A stretch of DNA of 55,150 bases from positions 1-55,150 of the forward strand of contig JAHZGA010000004.1 of assembly GCA_019421005.1 (NCBI GenBank), in the 5' to 3' direction. Shown piece after piece: positions 8,683 to 17,423 of the stretch (the stretch's first letter is position 1; every line of letters starts with the position of its first letter). Origin of the DNA: a bacterium (GTDB lineage: Bacteria; Bacillota_I; Bacilli_A; RF39; UBA660). A program made the position numbers and the translations under genes. The notes beneath the pieces were generated by a model. That model was not told where the DNA came from. It ran no database searches and saw only the letters and a list, made by a program, of their open reading frames with translations.

Positions 8683-9396
8683 CTACTTTGTATGATTTAT
8701 AATAAATTCATCAATTTTACCTTCATCTTTTAATCTTGCTAAAACACTATTGATTTTATCTAATAATTCTTTATTACCTTTTCTTACAATCATACCATAA
8801 CTATCACTTGTAAGTTCTTTAGGTAAAATTTTTAAATCATTATTAGTTTTTATTATTTCTAGTGCTGGTAACTCATCCATTACAATAGCGTCAACTTTAG
8901 AAGCTTTTAAATCTTGAACAGCTGATAGATATTTCTTTTGTCTTATAATTTCACTATTTTTAAAATTTTCTGTTACATAAGTATCACCAATACTTCCTAA
9001 TTGAACAGCAATTTTTTTACCACTAATTTCATTTGGTGAATTAATTATACTATCGTTTTTAACAATAACAACTTGTTTAGAAACAGAATAATTAATAGAA
9101 AAATCAACTTGTAAAGCTCTTTCTTCACTATAACTAATTCCAGCCGCACCAAAGTCAGCCTTTTTTGTTTTTACTTCATTAATAATGGAATCGAATGCTA
9201 CATCTTTAATTACTAGTTTTTTTCCTAATTCTTTAGCTATTTCATTAGCGATATCAACATCTACTCCAACTATTTTATTGTTTTCATAATATTCATATGG
9301 GGCAAAACCAGCTTCTGTTACCATTACTAATTCATCACTTTCCTTATTGCATCCTGTTAATAACAACATAAATAAAATTAATAATATCTTCTTCAT
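8683..9396 (-). CDS. Amino-acid ABC importer, substrate-binding lipoprotein
   Basis: Family 3 solute-binding protein of 237 residues anchored outside the membrane. It starts MKKILLILFMLLLTGC: signal peptide with lipobox ending at Cys16. The mature part begins with the family features VTEAGFAPYEYYENN and GVDVDIANEIAKELGK, and later GAAGISYSEER. Preferred start is the ATG at 9396, ten bases after AGGAG; the GTG nine bases earlier is too close to that site. First gene of the importer operon, with an extended -10 just upstream. Likely ligand is arginine by context; unproven. Confidence 0.9.
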   Translation of the reverse strand: MKKILLILFMLLLTGCNKESDELVMVTEAGFAPYEYYENNKIVGVDVDIANEIAKELGKKLVIKDVAFDSIINEVKTKKADFGAAGISYSEERALQVDFSINYSVSKQVVIVKNDSIINSPNEISGKKIAVQLGSIGDTYVTENFKNSEIIRQKKYLSAVQDLKASKVDAIVMDELPALEIIKTNNDLKILPKELTSDSYGMIVRKGNKELLDKINSVLARLKDEGKIDEFIINHTK

Positions 9397-9420
9397 AAAA
9401 ATCACACTCCTATTTTAATA

Positions 9421-9429
9421 ATTATATCA
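9421..9429 (-). promoter_or_regulatory. Extended -10 element of the importer operon
   Basis: TGATATAAT on the minus strand, about 25 bases before the start codon. No good -35 is visible; the TG dinucleotide may compensate. Confidence 0.5.
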
Positions 9430-9451
9430 TATTTTTTTCATGATTATAAAA

Positions 9452-9477
9452 AAAAAATCATTTATTTATGATTTTTT
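9452..9477. terminator. Hairpin with A- and T-runs between two operons
   Basis: AAAAATCAT and ATGATTTTT pair around a 7-nt loop; A-run on one side and T-run on the other allow it to work in both directions. It ends transcription from the genes to the right and overlaps the end of the gene remnant. Confidence 0.7.
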
Positions 9478-9645
9478 AAATTGGCTATTGTTTTTACTTA
9501 AAGTTATAACTGGACGAATACCTATCACTTATATTGCAACCTGATTTAAAAAATCCTTGACAAGCTGTGTAATTAAAACCATACATATTTATTTTGATTA
9601 TCACTAACTAGTTTATCATTAACTAAATTGTAATTTTTATCACCT
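9466..9645 (-). pseudogene. C-terminal remnant of a surface protein like the one at 24.4-25.6 kb
   Basis: Read on the minus strand, one frame gives NKYVWF, a second frame gives FNYTACQGFFKSGCN, and a third gives IGIRPVITLSK before TAA at 9466-9468. The intact surface protein at 24.4 kb has SKYAWLFDYTYNCTSYGCN and ends GLRPVITITK in the same order. The middle part, about 35 residues in the intact copy, is missing. The two share the 14-bp string around CGTCCAGTTATAAC exactly. There is no start codon with ribosome site. I read this as a degraded paralogue. Confidence 0.65.
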
Positions 9646-10146
9646 TTACTTACACTCAACATTAGTTAAGTTATCTCCATCATAATCAAAACAATAATTA
9701 TTAAAATCAATTTGAGAAATAACAATTATTCCTTCTTTTGAAATAATCATTGAGTTAATACTATCAGGTAGAGTTTCTACATTAATTTTCTCATTATCTA
9801 AATTAAAGTTATCTTCCTTGTTTAGTTTTACAACTCTTCCATCAAAAAGTACTCTAACATCTACTAAACTACCATAACGTTTTAAAGCATCACTATGCCA
9901 TTCTTTGGCACTATCAACAAATATTAAAGCATTCTCTTCAGCTATCTCTTTATTTTTTTCATCTTTTATATATTCATCGCTAGGTTCTTTTTCAGTAGTT
10001 TTAATATTTTCTTTAGGTTGTTTTGTTTTAAAATCAGGATTATTTAAAAACAAAAAGTATATAATTTCCCATATAACAATTATTATTAGAACAAGTACAA
10101 AAACAGAAGATAATTCATTTTTCTTATTTTTTTTCTCTTTAGGCAT
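9646..10146 (-). CDS. Membrane-anchored protein of unknown function
   Basis: I do not recognise this 166-residue protein. It has a lysine/asparagine-rich N-terminus, one membrane helix at about 12-34, a charged Lys/Glu linker (about 40-72) and a small C-terminal domain with NYCFDYDGDN near the end. Topology suggests a short cytoplasmic tail and an external domain, with two cysteines close to the C-terminus. An AGGAG lies eight bases before the ATG. It lies 54 nt after miaB and directly before the degraded surface-protein remnant; the two could once have belonged to one pilin-like or surface locus, which is speculation. Confidence 0.6.
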   Translation of the reverse strand: MPKEKKNKKNELSSVFVLVLIIIVIWEIIYFLFLNNPDFKTKQPKENIKTTEKEPSDEYIKDEKNKEIAEENALIFVDSAKEWHSDALKRYGSLVDVRVLFDGRVVKLNKEDNFNLDNEKINVETLPDSINSMIISKEGIIVISQIDFNNYCFDYDGDNLTNVECK

Positions 10147-10200
10147 ATCACCAACTCCTACTATATATAGAATACCAATAATTTTAAAAAAAGTAAAGAC

Positions 10201-11613
10201 CTACTTTACTATTTTTCCATCCATACTCCAAGTTTTTACATCAGTTATTTTAACTTTTTTAATTTTTCCGATATTTTCTTTTGCGCCCTCTACATTAACT
10301 AATTTCATAGTATCAGTATATCCCATTAATATATTTTCATTTTTTTCACTGACACCTTCTATTAAAACTTCTACTTTTTTATCTAAATATTTCATATTAG
10401 CTTCATTAGAGTATTTATTTATTAATTTATTTAATGTTTGTAATCTTTTATTTTTAACTTCTAAACTTACATTATCTTCCATTAAGGCTGCTGGTGTTCC
10501 AGCTCTTTTAGAGAATATAAACGTAAAAGCTGAATCAAATTTACATTGGTTAACAACTTCTAAAGTATCTAAAAAATCTTCATCACTTTCATTAGGAAAT
10601 CCTACTATAATATCAGTTGTTATAGCAACATTAGGAATATTATCTTTTAATGATTTAAAAAGTTCTAAATAACTTTCTTTAGTATAACGTCTTCCCATTT
10701 TTTTTAATATTTCATTAGAACCTGATTGTAGTGGCAAATGAATATATGGTTTAACATTAGAATTGTTTTTAATAGCTTCAATCATATCAGGAGTAAAATC
10801 CCATGGATGACTAGTTACAAAGAAAATTCTTTTAATTTTAGTTTTAGCAACATCATTTAATAAATCAGCCATATTATAATCAATTTCTAAATCTTTACCA
10901 TACGCATTAACGTTTTGTCCTAATAAAGTTACTTCTTGATATCCATCTTCAACTAATTGTTCTACTTCTTTAATTATATCAATAGGTAACCTACTTCTTT
11001 GTTTACCTCTTGTATATGGAACAATACAATATGTACAAAATTTATCACAACCATACATAATATTAACCCAAGCTTTATATTTGCTATCTCTTTTAACAGG
11101 AATATTCTCAACAATATCTCCCTCGACACTCATAACTTCAATTGCTAGAGTTTTTTTAGAAAGCGATTCATCTATAATTTGTGGTAGATTAGCTATATTA
11201 TGAGTACCAAAAACAATATCAAGCCATTTATAACGATTCATAATTTCATCAATAACAACTTCTTCTTGAGCCATACAACCACAAATTCCAACCATAATAT
11301 GAGGTTTTGTTTCTTTTAAATGTTTAATTCTTCCAATCATTCCAAATACCTTATTATGAGCATTTTCTCTAATCGCGCATGTATTTAATAAAATTAAATC
11401 AGCATCTTCCATTTCTTCAGTTTCAATAAATTCCATTTGTTCTAATATAGCTTTAATGTTTTCAGTATCATGTTCATTCATTTGACAACCATAAGTTTTT
11501 ATATAATATTTTTTATTTAAGCCTAATTTTTTATATTTAGGATTAATTTCATAATTTTTTATATCAACTTTATTTTTAGTCCTCACTTTTGCTTCTTTTA
11601 AATTCGGTAACAT
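10201..11613 (-). CDS. miaB: tRNA-2-methylthio-N6-isopentenyladenosine synthase MiaB
   Basis: Radical-SAM methylthiotransferase that adds the 2-methylthio group to i6A37 of tRNAs reading UNN codons. In the 470-residue chain the N-terminal UPF0004 domain has the cluster cysteines in YGCQMNEHD, NTCAIRENA and CGCMAQ; the radical-SAM cluster is CDKFCTYC followed by IVPYTRG; a TRAM domain ends the protein. Start ATG at 11613, preceded by GGAGG; this overlaps the end of the CYTH gene by 38 nt, hence cotranscription. In Bacillus miaB is near cotE and mutS, consistent with the cotE fragment at the window edge once the intervening arc block is discounted. Confidence 0.93.
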   Translation of the reverse strand: MLPNLKEAKVRTKNKVDIKNYEINPKYKKLGLNKKYYIKTYGCQMNEHDTENIKAILEQMEFIETEEMEDADLILLNTCAIRENAHNKVFGMIGRIKHLKETKPHIMVGICGCMAQEEVVIDEIMNRYKWLDIVFGTHNIANLPQIIDESLSKKTLAIEVMSVEGDIVENIPVKRDSKYKAWVNIMYGCDKFCTYCIVPYTRGKQRSRLPIDIIKEVEQLVEDGYQEVTLLGQNVNAYGKDLEIDYNMADLLNDVAKTKIKRIFFVTSHPWDFTPDMIEAIKNNSNVKPYIHLPLQSGSNEILKKMGRRYTKESYLELFKSLKDNIPNVAITTDIIVGFPNESDEDFLDTLEVVNQCKFDSAFTFIFSKRAGTPAALMEDNVSLEVKNKRLQTLNKLINKYSNEANMKYLDKKVEVLIEGVSEKNENILMGYTDTMKLVNVEGAKENIGKIKKVKITDVKTWSMDGKIVK

Positions 11614-12112
11614 AATTTTTCCTCCTATAAATTTTTCCATTATTTATTTCTTCAAATAAATTTACTCCTTTATAACTTTCTTCATTAGTAATTTCTTCAT
11701 TAAACCATGATGGTTTTATAAATTCATCAGCGTCTAAACTATTATTAAACTCTACTTTGGCAATATTTAAATTACTAGGGTTTATATATTTATCTATTTG
11801 GACTAAACGGTTATCAACAATTATTATATAACGTTTTTTAACAATTGGTTCTTTATTTAATAATGAATCGAAGACAGTTTTACCATGTTCTAAATATGTT
11901 TCTGTTTTATAACAATTATCACCATCATAAATTTTAGTTTTAACCATATAAGTATCATTTAATTTTCTATATCTAATTTCAGCTTTAGAATTTCTAGTTA
12001 AATATAAATCAGTTATTTCCATACTACTACAAAGTTCAATTAATTCAGGAATACAATCTATTAAAAATTTTCTTTCAAACACCTTTTTTTCTTTAAATAA
12101 TTCTTGACTCAT
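11576..12112 (-). CDS. CYTH-domain protein (triphosphate tunnel fold)
   Basis: A 178-residue protein with the order of charged strands expected of CYTH proteins: KVFERKFLI near the N-terminus, AEIRYRK, KTETYLEHGK, KKRYIIIV, QIDKYI and KVEFNN. These basic and acidic residues line a tunnel that binds triphosphates and metal; members include inorganic triphosphatases and thiamine triphosphatases, and the substrate here is open. I take the ATG at 12112 (after TTTGAGGTG) and not the one 45 bases upstream, which would lie inside the promoter. Its gene end overlaps miaB. Confidence 0.65.
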   Translation of the reverse strand: MSQELFKEKKVFERKFLIDCIPELIELCSSMEITDLYLTRNSKAEIRYRKLNDTYMVKTKIYDGDNCYKTETYLEHGKTVFDSLLNKEPIVKKRYIIIVDNRLVQIDKYINPSNLNIAKVEFNNSLDADEFIKPSWFNEEITNEESYKGVNLFEEINNGKIYRRKNYVTEFKRSKSED

Positions 12113-12128
12113 ACTACACCTCAAACTT

Positions 12129-12157
12129 AATATACCAAAGTAGACAATATAAATCAA
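12129..12157 (-). promoter_or_regulatory. Sigma-A promoter of the CYTH-miaB unit
   Basis: TTGATT (12152-12157), 17-nt spacer, TATATT (12129-12134) on the minus strand, about 17 bases before the start codon. Confidence 0.65.
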
Positions 12158-12166
12158 GTTTAAATT

Positions 12167-12187
12167 AAAAAAATGTAAAATTTACAT
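12167..12187 (-). terminator. Terminator of the ABC exporter operon
   Basis: A short hairpin AATGTAA-ATT-TTACATT directly after the stop codon, followed on the minus strand by seven T. Confidence 0.65.
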
Positions 12188-12191
12188 TCTT

Positions 12192-13985
12192 TTAATTAGC
12201 ATATTCAAATTGTGAATTATATAAACTTGCATAACTACCATTTTTAGCAAGTAAAGTTTCATGATTACCTATTTCAACAACATCACCTTTATCCATTACT
12301 AAAATAACATCGGCATCTTTAATAGTTGATAACCTATGCGCGATTACAAAAGTAGTTCTATTTTTCATTAATTCATCCATTGCATTTTGAATTAAAATTT
12401 CTGTTCTTGTATCAACTGAAGAAGTAGCTTCATCTAATATTAGTATTTTTGGATTAGCTAAAATAGCCCTGGCGATAGTTAATAATTGTTTTTGACCTTG
12501 AGAAATATTATTAGCTTCTTCATTTAAAACCATGTTGTAACCACCTGGTAGAGTTTGAATAAAATGATGAACATCAGCCTTTTTAGCAGCTTCAATTACT
12601 TCTTCATCACTTGCGGATAAATTGCCATAACGAATATTATCCATAATTGTACCATTAAATAACCATGTATCTTGTAAAACCATTCCAAACATTTTTCTTA
12701 AATCTTGACGTTTAAACTCATTAATGTTGTGATTATCAAGTAATATTTTTCCATTATTAACATCATAAAAACGCATCAATAATTTTACAATAGTTGTTTT
12801 TCCTGCTCCTGTATGACCAACAATTGCTATTTTTTGACCTTTTTTAACTTTAAAATTAAAATCATTAATAATTATTTGATTTTTATTATATCCAAATTTA
12901 ACATGGTCAAAAGTAATATTTCCATTAATTTTAGAGACTTCTAAACCATTTTCAATTTCTTCTTCCTCTTTTTCATCTAAAAGTTCAAAAATTCTTTCAG
13001 CGGCAGCAACCATTGATTGCAACATATTAGACACTTGAGCAATTTGAGCAATTGGTTGGGTAAATTGCCTCATATATTGAATAAATGATTGAATATTACC
13101 AACAGTTAATTTACTATGAATTGCTAGATATCCACCTAATAATGCGACTAAAACATAGCCTAAATTTCCTATAAAACTCATAACTGGATACATTAATCCT
13201 GATAAAAATTGACTTTTTAAAGCTGATTTACTTAAAACATCATTATCTTTGTTAAAACCAGTTAACATTTTATCTTCGGCATTAAAAGCTTTAATAACTA
13301 AATGGCCTGTATACATTTCTTCAACTTTACCATTTACATGACCTAAATAATCTTGTTGAAGTTTAAAATATTTTTGACTTTTTTTAACTATTTTCATTAC
13401 CAAAAATCCTGATAAAGGTAAGATTAAAACTGCCAGTAAAGTCATTGGAATACTTATTGATAACATCATAACAAATATTCCAACTAAAGTAACAACTGAA
13501 GTAACTAGTTGAATTGCACTTTGATTTAAACTCATTGATAAGGTATCAACATCATTAGTGATAATAGATAAAATTTCTCCATTAGTTTTTTTATCATAAT
13601 AATTGATTGGTAATTTATTAATTTTTAAAGATAATTCCTCTCTTAACTTATAAGTTAATTTTTGAGTAATACCAGTCATTATAAATCCTTGAATATAAGA
13701 AAATATCGCACTTATTATATATAGACCTAATAGAGTTAATAAAATAGTTGCTATTTTATCAAAATCTATTCCACCTACTCCTTTAATTTTATCAACAATA
13801 CCATTAAATAATTCAGTAGTTGCATTTCCTAATATTTTTGGTCCTATTATCGCAAATACAGTACTTGAAATAGCAAATATCAAAACAATTATCAAAGAAA
13901 TTTTATAAACTTTTAAATAACCAAATAGTTTTTTAATTGTTCCTTTAAAATCTTTAGCTTTTTCTGTTTTAGGACTATTCTTCAT
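12192..13985 (-). CDS. ABC exporter half-transporter, catalytically normal subunit
   Basis: Type IV ABC exporter of 597 residues: six membrane helices (about 30-320) fused to an ATPase domain. Walker A is GHTGAGKTT, Walker B is ILILDEATSSVD with the catalytic Glu present, and the switch His is in VIAHRLST. The signature loop is ISQGQ, not the usual LSGGQ, as is common in the partner that completes the degenerate site of heterodimeric exporters. It overlaps the preceding half-transporter gene by 11 nt and should pair with it. Substrate unknown; the MarR gene at the head suggests a toxic small molecule or drug. Confidence 0.88.
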   Translation of the reverse strand: MKNSPKTEKAKDFKGTIKKLFGYLKVYKISLIIVLIFAISSTVFAIIGPKILGNATTELFNGIVDKIKGVGGIDFDKIATILLTLLGLYIISAIFSYIQGFIMTGITQKLTYKLREELSLKINKLPINYYDKKTNGEILSIITNDVDTLSMSLNQSAIQLVTSVVTLVGIFVMMLSISIPMTLLAVLILPLSGFLVMKIVKKSQKYFKLQQDYLGHVNGKVEEMYTGHLVIKAFNAEDKMLTGFNKDNDVLSKSALKSQFLSGLMYPVMSFIGNLGYVLVALLGGYLAIHSKLTVGNIQSFIQYMRQFTQPIAQIAQVSNMLQSMVAAAERIFELLDEKEEEEIENGLEVSKINGNITFDHVKFGYNKNQIIINDFNFKVKKGQKIAIVGHTGAGKTTIVKLLMRFYDVNNGKILLDNHNINEFKRQDLRKMFGMVLQDTWLFNGTIMDNIRYGNLSASDEEVIEAAKKADVHHFIQTLPGGYNMVLNEEANNISQGQKQLLTIARAILANPKILILDEATSSVDTRTEILIQNAMDELMKNRTTFVIAHRLSTIKDADVILVMDKGDVVEIGNHETLLAKNGSYASLYNSQFEYAN

Positions 13986-16155
13986 TTAATAATTCCTCCT
14001 TTGAAAGTTGTGATAAAGCAATTTGTTTATAAATTTCACAATTTTTCATAAGTTCTTTATGCTTGCCAACCTTAACAACATGACCTTTATCTAAAACAAC
14101 AATTTGATCAGCATGCATAACAGTACCGACCCTTTGAGCAACAATTAAAACAGTGCTGTTTTTAACTTTATCTTTTATAGCATTTCTTAATTTTACATCG
14201 GTTTTATAGTCAAGGGCAGAAAAACTATCATCAAAAACTAAAATTTTAGGTTTAATTGCAATAGCACGTGCTATTGATAATCTTTGTTTTTGACCTCCAG
14301 ATACGTTATTACCACCTTGAGATATAGCTGTATCAAATTTATTTTGTTTTTCTAAAATAAATTCCATTGATTGACTTATTTCAGCAGCTTCTTCTAATTC
14401 TTCTTTAGATAGTTTTTTTCCAAAAGCAATATTAGATTTTATTGTTCCAGAAAATAATACTCCTTTTTGAGGTACATATCCAATACATGAACGTAGTTGT
14501 TTTAAAGATATATCTTTTATATCTACACCATCAATTAATATTTTTCCACCTGTTACATCAAAAAATCTTGGAATTAAATTTATTAATGTTGATTTACCAC
14601 TACCAGTTGAACCAATAAATGCAGTTGTAGTTCCTGGTTCTATTTTTAAATTAATATCTTGTAAAACATCTTCTAAAGCATCAGGATATCTAAAGTAAAC
14701 ATCTTGAAATTCTATTTTACCTTTTATATCAGTTAATTCTTTTAAATTGTCTTTATCTTTAACAACAATATCTTTTTTTAATATTTCATTTATTCTTTTT
14801 AAGGAAACTCCAGCTCTTGGGATCATAATACTAACCATAGAAATCATTAAGAATGACATAATTATTTGCATTGTATAAGTAATAAATGCGATTAGAGTTC
14901 CTACTTGGATACTACCACTATCTACTTTAGAAGATCCTACCCAAATAATCAAAACACTTACACCATTCATTACAAACATCATTGTTGGCATCATTATTGT
15001 CATCATTCTATTAACAAATAAGCTAGTTTTAGTTAAATCTTTATTTGCACGCGCGAATCGTTTTTCTTCATGTTTTTCATTAGCAAAAGCTCTTATAACT
15101 GGTAGACCTGTTAAAGTTTCTCTAGTTACTAAATTTAATTTATCAATTAATTTTTGGAATATTTTAAATTTAGGTAACGCTATTGCAAATAGAATAATTA
15201 CTAAACTTAAAATAACTAAAACAGCCAATCCAATTATCCATGACATTTCATTCCCACTTACTTTTCTTAAGGCACCTAATCCAATAATTGGAGCATAAAT
15301 AACTATTCTAAGTAACATTACTATAAACATTTGAATTTGTTGAATATCATTTGTACTTCTTGTTATTAATGATGATATACCAAATTCTTTAAATTCAGTT
15401 TGAGAAAAATCCATAACTTTATTAACAACCATTTTCCTTAAATCACGTGAAAAACTAGAAGCAATATAAGATGCTATATAAGTTACTAAAACAGCTAAAA
15501 TCATTGCTAATAACGCTAATGATAACATTTTAATACCAGTTATTATTATATAATTAGTTTGAATTTTATTAACATCTATTCCAATATTTTTATAATCTGA
15601 TTTTAATGAGGAAACTAACATTTGGCTTAATAAACTACTATCAAATTTTTCTAATTTTTTAGAATATTCTTCCTTAATTTTATTTAAAGTATTACTATCT
15701 AATGATTTTAGTAAATCAACTGTGTCAATATTTTTATCAACACCTTTAAACATTTCATTTCTTACCTCATCACTATTTAAACTTTTTGTAATTAAATAAG
15801 GTATTTGAATGTTTTTTTCTAATTTATTAATATTTACATCATCTTTTAAAATATAAATATTTTCATTTTTTAAACATGGATATTCTTTTAAATATTTTTC
15901 ATTACCTTTAGTAATTAATTTATAGTTATCTAAAATATTATTAGGTTTATCTGTAAAAAATAATACTGTATTTAAGTCTTTTTCAGTTATTACTTTAGGA
16001 ACAGTATCTTCAATACCATTTTGTTGTATACCTACATTAACAATAGAAGCAGTATAATCTGGAAGTGATAAATCACACATAGCTTGAATAAATAATAAAA
16101 TTATAACTGCTACTATAGCTAAACTATATTTTTTTAAAACTTGTAATATTTTCAT
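13975..16155 (-). CDS. ABC exporter half-transporter with degenerate ATPase site and large external domain
   Basis: Partner subunit of 726 residues, longer than usual because about 150 residues (about 35-200) lie between the first two membrane helices, on the outer face. The ATPase has Walker A GSTGSGKST and signature VSGGQKQR. Two catalytic positions are altered: Walker B reads ILVFDDSFSALD, with Asp in place of the catalytic Glu, and the switch His is Gln in IVAQRVGT. This is the classic non-hydrolysing half of heterodimeric exporters such as BmrCD or TM287/288. Starts one base from the MarR stop, so translation is probably coupled. Confidence 0.88.
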   Translation of the reverse strand: MKILQVLKKYSLAIVAVIILLFIQAMCDLSLPDYTASIVNVGIQQNGIEDTVPKVITEKDLNTVLFFTDKPNNILDNYKLITKGNEKYLKEYPCLKNENIYILKDDVNINKLEKNIQIPYLITKSLNSDEVRNEMFKGVDKNIDTVDLLKSLDSNTLNKIKEEYSKKLEKFDSSLLSQMLVSSLKSDYKNIGIDVNKIQTNYIIITGIKMLSLALLAMILAVLVTYIASYIASSFSRDLRKMVVNKVMDFSQTEFKEFGISSLITRSTNDIQQIQMFIVMLLRIVIYAPIIGLGALRKVSGNEMSWIIGLAVLVILSLVIILFAIALPKFKIFQKLIDKLNLVTRETLTGLPVIRAFANEKHEEKRFARANKDLTKTSLFVNRMMTIMMPTMMFVMNGVSVLIIWVGSSKVDSGSIQVGTLIAFITYTMQIIMSFLMISMVSIMIPRAGVSLKRINEILKKDIVVKDKDNLKELTDIKGKIEFQDVYFRYPDALEDVLQDINLKIEPGTTTAFIGSTGSGKSTLINLIPRFFDVTGGKILIDGVDIKDISLKQLRSCIGYVPQKGVLFSGTIKSNIAFGKKLSKEELEEAAEISQSMEFILEKQNKFDTAISQGGNNVSGGQKQRLSIARAIAIKPKILVFDDSFSALDYKTDVKLRNAIKDKVKNSTVLIVAQRVGTVMHADQIVVLDKGHVVKVGKHKELMKNCEIYKQIALSQLSKEELLNEE

Positions 16156-16593
16156 TTAATCCTCCTTTAATCTTTTTAAAATTTTTTCTAAAATGTCCAT
16201 TATTTTTTGTTGCTCACTTTTATCAAGGTCATTTAATATTTTTATTATCTTTTGTTCATGACAATAACTAAAATATTTAGCAATTTCTAATCCTTTTTTT
16301 GTTAAAGTTATTTTATAACCCTTATTTTTTTCTTCTTTTGTAACATAGTTTAAATTAATTAAATTTAAAATTGCTCTTGTAGTATTAGCTTTATCTATTC
16401 CAATTTTATTAGCTAATTGTCCTAGAGTTAAACCATCATTATTTTTATAAAGTATCAACATATGCATAACTTGAATATGATTTAAATTGTATTTTTTTAA
16501 ATCATTATCAACAGCTTTTTTTATTTGTTTTTTGATTTTATCTAAATAAATCGGTAATAAATCAATACTATACAATAATTCATTTTCTTTCAT
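16156..16593 (-). CDS. MarR-family transcriptional regulator
   Basis: A 145-residue winged-helix regulator: dimerisation helices at both ends and a DNA-binding core with HIQVMHMLILYKNNDGLTLG, then the recognition-helix region IGIDKANTTRAILNLI and a wing ending in GYKITLTKKG. It heads the exporter operon and very probably represses it, with release by ligand. The palindrome GTTGC-N4-GCAAC placed at the transcription start is the likely autoregulatory operator. AAGAGG lies before the ATG. Confidence 0.88.
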   Translation of the reverse strand: MKENELLYSIDLLPIYLDKIKKQIKKAVDNDLKKYNLNHIQVMHMLILYKNNDGLTLGQLANKIGIDKANTTRAILNLINLNYVTKEEKNKGYKITLTKKGLEIAKYFSYCHEQKIIKILNDLDKSEQQKIMDILEKILKRLKED

Positions 16594-16608
16594 TCTTTAA
16601 CCTCTTTC

Positions 16609-16622
16609 GTTGCGTGTGCAAC
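16609..16622. promoter_or_regulatory. Probable MarR operator
   Basis: Perfect palindrome GTTGC-GTGT-GCAAC, located directly after the -10 box at the expected transcription start, where binding would block initiation. Its GC content stands out from the surrounding AT-rich DNA. Confidence 0.7.
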
Positions 16623-16629
16623 TTTGTAC

Positions 16630-16658
16630 AGTATATGCTAAATTTTAAATTTAGTCAA
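16630..16658 (-). promoter_or_regulatory. Sigma-A promoter of the marR-exporter operon
   Basis: TTGACT (16653-16658), 17-nt spacer, TATACT (16630-16635) on the minus strand. Confidence 0.8.
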
Positions 16659-16679
16659 CATTTTCATTAAAATTTTGTC

Positions 16680-16702
16680 AAAAAAAACGCATAAGCGTTT
16701 TT
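16680..16702 (-). terminator. Terminator after yebC
   Basis: AAAAACGC-ATAA-GCGTTTTT, 8-bp stem overlapping the yebC stop codon, with a T-run on the minus strand. Confidence 0.8.
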
Positions 16703-17414
16703 ATAATATAACATTATGATAAATATGTTGAACATCTTCAATATCTTCTAACATATTATACATTTTTTTAAAGTTTTCTAAATCTTCATTTTCTAAAGTT
16801 ATTTTATCTTTTGGAATCATTACAATTTCATCAAGTTCAAAATTAACATCTTTTAATTTACTGATAATTGCTTCTTTTATTTTAAATAAATCGGTTGGTT
16901 GTCCGTAAATAACAATATGATCATTTACTTCTATATCATCAATATCAATATCATTTTCAATCATAAGTTCTAAAGTTTCATCTTCAGATAGTCCTTTAAA
17001 GGCAACTACACATAAATGGTCATACATATAAGCAACACTTCCTGTTACTCCCATTTTACCACCGTTTTTATTTAAAGCTGGTCTGATGTAACTTAATGTT
17101 CTATTAACGTTATCAGTTAAACAATCAACTATTAAAGTTGAACCACCTGGACCAAATATTTCATATCTAACAGCATCATAATTTTCATCAATTCCACTGT
17201 TTACTTTATCAATTGCTCTTTTAATTATATCTGATGGTACTTGTTCTTTTTTAGCTCTTTCTGTTAATCTTTTTAATTGAGCATTACTCTCTATATCAAC
17301 TCCACCAGTTTTAGCGGCTTGATATATTTCTCTTGCATACATCGAATATAATTTAGCTTTCGCTGCTCCTGTTTTTTGAATACTTGCTTTTCTTACTTCA
17401 TAAGCTCTTCCCAT
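16701..17414 (-). CDS. yebC: YebC/PmpR (TACO1) family protein
   Basis: A 237-residue member of the YebC family, starting MGRAYEVRKASIQKTGAAKAK, followed by the family's YSMYAREIYQAAKTGG. The central part has PGGSTLIVDCLTDNVNRT and the acidic C-terminal domain is complete. Members have been described as DNA-binding regulators and, more recently, as factors that help ribosomes through difficult stretches such as proline runs; the sequence does not decide which. It lies nine bases after rnc and shares its transcript, an arrangement linking RNA processing and translation. Confidence 0.9.
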   Translation of the reverse strand: MGRAYEVRKASIQKTGAAKAKLYSMYAREIYQAAKTGGVDIESNAQLKRLTERAKKEQVPSDIIKRAIDKVNSGIDENYDAVRYEIFGPGGSTLIVDCLTDNVNRTLSYIRPALNKNGGKMGVTGSVAYMYDHLCVVAFKGLSEDETLELMIENDIDIDDIEVNDHIVIYGQPTDLFKIKEAIISKLKDVNFELDEIVMIPKDKITLENEDLENFKKMYNMLEDIEDVQHIYHNVIL

Positions 17415-17423
17415 TTTTTCTCC

